Shown in pieces: positions 6,576 to 11,242 of a stretch of DNA of 11,242 nt (the first letter of the stretch is position 1; each line of letters opens with the position of its first letter). The position numbers and the translations under genes are program-made. The notes beneath the pieces were generated by a model. It saw only the letters and a list, made by a program, of their open reading frames with translations. It made no database searches and was not told where the DNA came from. The DNA comes from Betaproteobacteria bacterium. Its GTDB lineage: Bacteria; Pseudomonadota; Gammaproteobacteria; Burkholderiales; Usitatibacteraceae. The stretch spans positions 1 to 11,242 of the forward strand of contig JANYFH010000119.1 in assembly GCA_025362705.1 (NCBI GenBank), written 5' to 3'.

Positions 6576-6968
6576 ATGAAACAAATTATTTCCACCCCAC
6601 ATGCACCAGCCGCCATCGGCCCATATTCGCAGGCAGTAAGGGTCGGCGACATGGTATATCTCTCGGGCCAGATTCCGCTTGACCCCGCGTCCATGTTGCT
6701 GGTTGAAGGATTCGAAAATCAGGTGCGGCGCGTACTCGATAACCTGAAAGCCGTGTGCGAGGCTGCCGGTGGATCGCTCAATGACTTGGTGAAAATAAAC
6801 GTCTTCCTGATCGATCTCGGCAATTTTGCGAAGGTCAACGAAATAATGGCGACCTATTTTGTTGCGCCATATCCCGCGCGTGCGGCGGTGGGCGTTTCGG
6901 CGCTACCGCGCGGCGCCCAGGTGGAAATCGAAGGCGTGATGTTCGCGCCGGCGACCGGCAACGCATGA
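6576..6968 (+). CDS. ridA: RidA reactive enamine/imine deaminase
   Basis: RidA (YjgF/YER057c/UK114 family) hydrolyses reactive 2-aminoacrylate and related enamine/imine intermediates released by PLP enzymes, protecting those enzymes; it acts as a cytoplasmic trimer. The 130-residue product has the family pattern: AAIGPYSQAV (12-21), YLSGQIPLD (28-36), NLKAVCEAAG (56-65), VKINVFLIDL (72-81), YPARAAVGVSALPRGA (99-114) and VEIEGVM (116-122). R102 is the equivalent of the catalytic Arg, and the Glu residues E117 and E119 are present. The ATG is 2 nt after the spoT stop, so translation is likely coupled. Finding ridA between spoT and recG, where E. coli has trmH, is a known alternative arrangement. 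Confidence 0.96.
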   Translation: MKQIISTPHAPAAIGPYSQAVRVGDMVYLSGQIPLDPASMLLVEGFENQVRRVLDNLKAVCEAAGGSLNDLVKINVFLIDLGNFAKVNEIMATYFVAPYPARAAVGVSALPRGAQVEIEGVMFAPATGNA

Positions 6969-6981
6969 CTAAGCACCAAGC

Positions 6982-9078
6982 TTGGCCAGTTCCTCGCTAA
7001 AAAAAGGCAAGCGCACTACCGCAACCAAGCCGGGTGTAGCGGCCAATACCCTGTCGGCCAAACTTGCGAGACTCGATCTGCGCGATGACTGGGATTTTGC
7101 GTTGCACCTGCCGATCCGCTATGAAGATGAAACCCGTCTGACGCGCATCGCAGACGCACAGGCTGGCGTACCCTGCCAATTGGAAGCCGAGATCGTGCAC
7201 AACGAAATCACCTATCGCCCGCGCCGCCAGCTGGTGGTGCAGGCGAAAGACGGTGCCGATACCATCTACCTGCGCTTCCTGAATTTCTATGGCAGCCAGG
7301 TGAAGCAACTCGCACCCGGCAAACGCGTTCGCCTTTTCGGTGAAGTGCGTCCCGGTTTTTTTGGCGCGGAGATGGTGCATCCGCGCTATCACATGGTGAG
7401 CGAAGGCGAGCCGGTTCCCGAGGCGCTGACGCCGGTGTATTCGACCACTGCCGGTCTTTCGCAAGTACAACTCAGGCGCCTGATCGACCGATCACTTGCA
7501 CAATTGGAAAACAAACACCAGCTGGATGATGCGCTGCCCGCTGCCGTGCGCAAAAAGGTGGCGCTGGCAGATTTCACGCCGAGCATGCTGACCTTGCACC
7601 GCCCGCCGCCGGACGCGTCGCTCACGAGCTTGGCCGAGCGCACGCATCCCGCCTGGCGACGCATCAAGTTTGACGAATTGCTCGCACAACAATTGGCGAT
7701 GAAAAAAGCCCGTGCCGCACGTGACGCCAAAACGGCGCCGAAACTCATTACCAAAAATAAACTCACTGACACATTCAATAAGTCACTCCCTTTCAAATTG
7801 ACGGGTGCGCAATTGCGCGCGTGGAACGAAATCGCCATCGACCTGGCTGCGCCTCATCCGATGCAGCGATTGCTGCAAGGCGATGTGGGCAGTGGCAAAA
7901 CCGTGGTGGCGGCGCTGGCCGCAGCCCAGGCCATCGACAACGGCTATCAAGCTGCGCTGATGGCACCGACCGAAATTCTTGCCGAACAGCATTACCGCAA
8001 ATTATCTGCGTTGCTGGTACCGCTTGGCGTTGCCGTCACATGGCTTACCGGCAGCTTGAAGGCCAAGGAAAAACGCGCCGCAATTGAAGATATCGCCGCA
8101 GGCACTACCCAGCTCGCCATTGGCACGCATGCGCTGTTTCAGGAGAGCGTGACCTTCGCGAAACTTGGGCTCGCGATCATTGACGAACAACACCGCTTCG
8201 GCGTCGGCCAGCGCCTTGCCTTGCGCGAAAAGGGCAAGACTGGCAACAATACCGCCGAGCCGCATCAGTTAATGATGAGCGCCACGCCGATCCCGCGCAC
8301 GCTGTCGATGAGCTATTTCGCTGATCTCGACGTTTCGGTAATAGATGAGATGCCACCCGGCCGCACAACGATTGTCACCAAGCTCGTTTCTGAATCGCGA
8401 CGCGATGAAATCGTTGCGCGCGTGCGCAGCGCATGCGAGCAAGGTGCCCAAGTGTACTGGGTTTGTCCGCTCATCGAAGAATCCGAAACCCTGCAACTGA
8501 AAACTGCAGTGGAAACGCTAGACTCCCTGACAGAGGCACTGCCGGGACTCAACGTAGGCTTGGTTCACGGACGCATGAAGACTGCCGAGAAACAGGAGGT
8601 CATGGCGCGTTTTTTGGCCAACGACATTCAGTTGCTGGTTGCGACCACCGTCATCGAGGTCGGTGTGGACGTAGCCAATGCGACGCTGATGGTAATCGAA
8701 CACGCCGAGCGCATGGGACTCGCGCAATTGCACCAGCTGCGCGGGCGCGTCGGGCGCGGCGCCAAGCAAAGTACCTGCGTGCTACTGTATCAAAATCCCC
8801 TGGGCGAAACTGCGCGCGCGCGGCTGAAGGTGATTTTCGAAACCACCGACGGCTTTGAAATTGCGCGGCAGGATTTGCTGATTCGCGGGCCTGGCGAGCA
8901 CCTCGGTGCGCGCCAGTCCGGCGCACCGCTACTGCGTTTTGCCGATATCGAGCGCGACGTCGATCTGCTCGAAGCGGCGCGCGATGCGGCGACGTGGATG
9001 TTGAAGCACACGCCGCAAAATGCCGAAACCCATCTTGCGCGCTGGCTCGGCTCGCGACAGCACTATCTGAAAACATGA
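6982..9078 (+). CDS. recG: ATP-dependent DNA helicase RecG
   Basis: RecG is a monomeric superfamily-2 translocase that reverses stalled replication forks and migrates branched DNA. Visible parts: an N-terminal wedge (OB-fold) region including HLPIRYEDETRL near residues 42-53, then helicase motifs with the P-loop QGDVGSGKT and K306, DEQH (401-404), the MSATPIPRT segment, and QLRGRVGRG (585-593), followed by the C-terminal TRG region. The length of 698 is close to E. coli RecG (693). The start is uncertain. The only reasonable in-frame codon is TTG at 6982, because a stop at 6970-6972 closes the frame upstream. An ATG at 6965 that overlaps the ridA stop is out of frame. The 3' end overlaps ubiC by 4 nt (ATGA). 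Confidence 0.95.
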   Translation: MASSSLKKGKRTTATKPGVAANTLSAKLARLDLRDDWDFALHLPIRYEDETRLTRIADAQAGVPCQLEAEIVHNEITYRPRRQLVVQAKDGADTIYLRFLNFYGSQVKQLAPGKRVRLFGEVRPGFFGAEMVHPRYHMVSEGEPVPEALTPVYSTTAGLSQVQLRRLIDRSLAQLENKHQLDDALPAAVRKKVALADFTPSMLTLHRPPPDASLTSLAERTHPAWRRIKFDELLAQQLAMKKARAARDAKTAPKLITKNKLTDTFNKSLPFKLTGAQLRAWNEIAIDLAAPHPMQRLLQGDVGSGKTVVAALAAAQAIDNGYQAALMAPTEILAEQHYRKLSALLVPLGVAVTWLTGSLKAKEKRAAIEDIAAGTTQLAIGTHALFQESVTFAKLGLAIIDEQHRFGVGQRLALREKGKTGNNTAEPHQLMMSATPIPRTLSMSYFADLDVSVIDEMPPGRTTIVTKLVSESRRDEIVARVRSACEQGAQVYWVCPLIEESETLQLKTAVETLDSLTEALPGLNVGLVHGRMKTAEKQEVMARFLANDIQLLVATTVIEVGVDVANATLMVIEHAERMGLAQLHQLRGRVGRGAKQSTCVLLYQNPLGETARARLKVIFETTDGFEIARQDLLIRGPGEHLGARQSGAPLLRFADIERDVDLLEAARDAATWMLKHTPQNAETHLARWLGSRQHYLKT

Positions 9079-9623
9079 GAACGCTGCGCTTGCTGAAACT
9101 CGATGCGTGGCGAACCAAGCCACCTGCGCATCCGCATCCCTTGCACGCCTGGCTCACTTCGCGCCACTCACTCACATCGCGCATCAAAGCGCACGTACAG
9201 AATTTCAATCTGGTTCGTCTCAGGCAACAGGCGCAGTTGCCCAACATCGACGAACGCCGCGAACTCAGTTTACGCGCCGGCGAGCTCGCCATTGTGCGGG
9301 AAGTGCTGCTTCGCGATGGCGCGCGCGTGCTAGTGTTTGCGCACAGCGTGGTTGCACGACGCGATCTACACGGCGCCTGGCGCGGGCTGTCGCGCCTCGG
9401 TGGGCGGCCTCTCGCCGAGATGCTCTTTCACGATCAATCGGTTGTACGCTTGGCCGTCGAATATCGCAAAATCGATTCACGCCATCCGCTGTTTCGCCGC
9501 GCATGCGAAGTCGTACCGGTCGCGGCGGGCGCCGTCTGGGCGCGGCGTAGCGTGTTTCTCAGACGCGGACGACCATTGCTTGTAACTGAAGTATTCTTGA
9601 CGACGACAGTGGCGGAGGAGTGA
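9075..9623 (+). CDS. ubiC: Chorismate--pyruvate lyase
   Basis: UbiC splits chorismate into 4-hydroxybenzoate and pyruvate, the first committed step of ubiquinone synthesis. The product has 182 residues (E. coli 165). Family landmarks are AIVREVLLRDG with R75 aligned to the active-site Arg, the middle segment LSRLGGRPLAEMLFHD, and the C-terminal WARRSVFLRRGRPLLVTEVF with the likely catalytic E172. The sequence is Arg-rich and diverged from E. coli, as expected for this fast-evolving family, but the order of motifs is clear. Its ATG overlaps the recG stop as ATGA, and ubiA starts 1 nt after its stop, so all three are probably translated in a coupled way. UbiC and UbiA act consecutively, which strongly supports the assignment. 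Confidence 0.92.
   Translation: MRTLRLLKLDAWRTKPPAHPHPLHAWLTSRHSLTSRIKAHVQNFNLVRLRQQAQLPNIDERRELSLRAGELAIVREVLLRDGARVLVFAHSVVARRDLHGAWRGLSRLGGRPLAEMLFHDQSVVRLAVEYRKIDSRHPLFRRACEVVPVAAGAVWARRSVFLRRGRPLLVTEVFLTTTVAEE
9614..9620 (+). promoter_or_regulatory. Ribosome binding site of ubiA
   Basis: GGAGGAG within the end of ubiC lies 4 nt before the ubiA ATG at 9625. It is the strongest Shine-Dalgarno seen in the window and fixes the ubiA start. Confidence 0.8.
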
Positions 9624-9624
9624 T

Positions 9625-10488
9625 ATGCCTGAACGCCTGAAACACTACATCGCGCTGACGCGTCTCAATCGCCCGATCGGCATCCTGCTGTTGTTATGGC
9701 CGACGCTGTGGGCAATCTGGATCGCTTCAGAAGGCCGTCCTGACACCACAATTCTGGTGGTATTTGCAGTCGGCACGATACTGATGCGCTCTGCGGGTTG
9801 CGCGATCAACGACTACGCCGACCGCGATTTTGATGCGCATGTTGCGCGCACCGCTGATCGTCCGCTCGCCGCGAAAAAAATTTCTGCTACTGAAGCGTTG
9901 GTGATTGCAGGTGTGTTGGCGCTGATCGCGTTTTCGCTGGTGGTGATATTTCTCAATCGCCTGACGCTTTATCTTTCGTTCATCGCGTTGTTCCTCGCCG
10001 CGAGTTACCCGTTCACCAAGCGTTTCTTTGCCATGCCGCAGGCCTATCTGGGCATCGCCTTCGGCTTCGGCATCCCGATGGCATTCGCAGCTGAGACAGG
10101 ATCGGTGCCGATGCTGGCGTGCTGGATGCTGATCGCGAATGTGTTCTGGACGATTGCCTACGACACCGAGTACGCGATGGTGGATCGCGACGACGACGTG
10201 AAGATCGGCATCAAGACGACTGCGCTTTTATTCGGCAAATACGATGTCGCGATTGTCATGTTCTGCTATCTCGTCATGCTCGCAATTCTTGCAGCTATCG
10301 GAAAAGTGATTGGTCTCGGCTGGCCATATTTTTCGGGCCTCGGCATTGCCTGCGGCATCGCTCTGTTTCACTACACAATGATTCGCAACCGTGATCGTGA
10401 GCGTTGCTTCAAAGCGTTCTTGCACAATAACTGGCTGGGCTTTTCGGTGTTTTGCGGCGTGATATTTGATTACGCGCTGCGCACCTAA
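9625..10488 (+). CDS. ubiA: 4-hydroxybenzoate polyprenyltransferase
   Basis: UbiA is an inner-membrane prenyltransferase that attaches the polyprenyl tail to 4-hydroxybenzoate, the step after UbiC. At 287 residues it matches E. coli UbiA (290). The start TRLNRPIGILLLLWPTLWA (13-31) is typical. The first Asp-rich motif NDYADRDFD (62-70, with D63, D66 and D70) and the second, YDTEYAMVDRDDD (179-191), bind magnesium and the prenyl diphosphate. Several strongly hydrophobic segments are visible, for example around 92-111 and 114-127 and in the C-terminal third, consistent with the usual nine-helix fold. It follows ubiC by 1 nt and has a strong ribosome binding site. Confidence 0.96.
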   Translation: MPERLKHYIALTRLNRPIGILLLLWPTLWAIWIASEGRPDTTILVVFAVGTILMRSAGCAINDYADRDFDAHVARTADRPLAAKKISATEALVIAGVLALIAFSLVVIFLNRLTLYLSFIALFLAASYPFTKRFFAMPQAYLGIAFGFGIPMAFAAETGSVPMLACWMLIANVFWTIAYDTEYAMVDRDDDVKIGIKTTALLFGKYDVAIVMFCYLVMLAILAAIGKVIGLGWPYFSGLGIACGIALFHYTMIRNRDRERCFKAFLHNNWLGFSVFCGVIFDYALRT

Positions 10489-10506
10489 CAATCGAAACGA
10501 CGAGCG

Positions 10507-10512
10507 TAAAAT
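10507..10512 (+). promoter_or_regulatory. Weak candidate -10 element before the thiolase gene
   Basis: TAAAAT lies in the 51-nt gap between ubiA and the thiolase gene, 27 nt before the ATG at 10540. No matching -35 is seen, so this is tentative. The gap has no terminator-like hairpin. Confidence 0.2.
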
Positions 10513-10539
10513 CATCCCAATCCACGCGAAAGTTTGATC

Positions 10540-11242
10540 ATGACTAAAGCAACGACCTACCTTGTTCCAGGCCTGCGCACACCATTTTGCAAAGTCGATG
10601 GCCCACTGAAAAATTTTGGCGCGATCCAGATGTCGGTTCCGGTCGCGCAAGCGATGGCGAAAATCGCGAAGCCCGATCTCATGATCTGGGGCACCGTGAT
10701 CCCGAGCCTCGGCTACAGCAACATCGCGCGCGAAATACAACTCGACGCCAAACTCGATGCGACCACACCCGCCTTCTCCACCGTGATGGCGTGTTCGACC
10801 TCAATGCTCGGTGTGTTTGAAGCGACCGGCATGTTGACTGAACACGCGCCGCTCGCGATGGTGGGCGGCGTGGAAGCGATGAGCCAGGTACGGATCGGCT
10901 TGACGCAGGGATTATCCAATTGGCTGCGCCACGTGATGCAGGCGAAAAGTATTGGCCAACGTCTTGATGCGATTGCCGGCATCAAGCTGGCTGACATCAA
11001 GCTCGATATCCCCAGCGTGAAAAATCGCGTCACCGGAAAAAGCATGGGCGAGCACTGTGAGGAAATGGCCAAGCAATGGAAGATTGCCCGCGAGGCGCAA
11101 GACAACATTGCCTATGAGAGCCATGCCCGCACGGTAAAAGCAATGGCGGGTGGATTCTTCGATGACCTCATCATCAACGTGAACGGCGCCACCAGGGACG
11201 GTATTCCACGCGCCGATAGCACGCGCGAAAAACTTGGCAACC
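10540..11242 (+). CDS. Thiolase (acetyl-CoA acyltransferase, FadI-like), N-terminal 234 residues, cut by window edge
   Basis: Thiolases cleave 3-ketoacyl-CoA or condense two acyl-CoA units. The visible part shows TYLVPGLRTPFCK at the N-terminus, SNIAREIQL (60-68), the nucleophile context MACSTSM with C85, VGGVEAMS, and GKSMGEHCEEMA (166-177). The order and spacing recall FadI, the thiolase of the alternative beta-oxidation complex, whose corresponding cysteine motif reads ACATS. Standard biosynthetic thiolases have a CxGSG-type motif instead, so a degradative or trifunctional-type role is more likely, though this is inference. The second catalytic Cys and the His motifs lie beyond the edge. 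The ATG at 10540 has only a weak AAAG-type site upstream. It may be co-transcribed with ubiA (51-nt gap) or have its own promoter. Neighbours beyond the edge, such as a FadJ-like hydratase/dehydrogenase, would decide its pathway. Confidence 0.88.
   Translation, partial: MTKATTYLVPGLRTPFCKVDGPLKNFGAIQMSVPVAQAMAKIAKPDLMIWGTVIPSLGYSNIAREIQLDAKLDATTPAFSTVMACSTSMLGVFEATGMLTEHAPLAMVGGVEAMSQVRIGLTQGLSNWLRHVMQAKSIGQRLDAIAGIKLADIKLDIPSVKNRVTGKSMGEHCEEMAKQWKIAREAQDNIAYESHARTVKAMAGGFFDDLIINVNGATRDGIPRADSTREKLGN

Noticed and set aside
6991..7007. A7 run near the recG start considered as a programmed frameshift site
   Set aside because: The TAA of the upstream 11-codon frame is reached as the run begins, so slippage on the A-run itself would come too late to rescue that frame.
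8651..9292. Minus-strand open frame (213 codons) across the recG-ubiC junction
   Set aside because: It covers two well-supported overlapping genes on the other strand; the Arg/Ala/Ser-rich composition is typical of a shadow frame.

Overview
The window is a compact piece of a proteobacterial chromosome, most likely from a betaproteobacterium. The support is protein similarity recalled by eye plus gene order: rph, a kinase/phosphatase pair, yicC, gmk, rpoZ, spoT, ridA, recG, ubiC, ubiA. The ubiquinone genes point to a respiring organism. Every gene is close to its family's usual length, and coding density is very high. I see no RNA genes, insertion sequences, CRISPR arrays, prophage genes or convincing Rho-independent terminators.

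Layout. Bases 1-2222 lie on the minus strand and read, in transcription order, a Ser/Thr protein kinase, a PP2C-type protein phosphatase (2 nt later) and rph (ribonuclease PH), which is cut by the left edge. A 190-nt divergent intergenic region (2223-2412) carries overlapping promoter-like elements on the two strands. From 2413 to the right edge everything is on the plus strand: yicC (endoribonuclease family), gmk (guanylate kinase), rpoZ (RNA polymerase omega), spoT ((p)ppGpp synthetase/hydrolase), ridA (enamine/imine deaminase), recG (branch-migration helicase), ubiC (chorismate lyase), ubiA (4-hydroxybenzoate polyprenyltransferase) and the start of a FadI-like thiolase cut by the right edge.

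How the genes work together. gmk-rpoZ-spoT is the classic stringent-response neighbourhood: Gmk supplies GDP/GTP, SpoT makes and degrades (p)ppGpp, and omega forms part of a (p)ppGpp site on RNA polymerase. ubiC and ubiA catalyse consecutive first steps of ubiquinone synthesis. Junctions from spoT to ubiA are 2 nt, 13 nt, a 4-nt overlap and 1 nt, so translational coupling is likely. The least conventional part is the eukaryotic-like kinase/phosphatase pair between two RNA-metabolism genes. Its kinase has a Ser-substituted glycine loop and HLD instead of HRD.

Most of the window is ordinary housekeeping sequence. I found no clear new system. The best leads are the kinase/phosphatase pair, its shared control region and the uncertain recG start.
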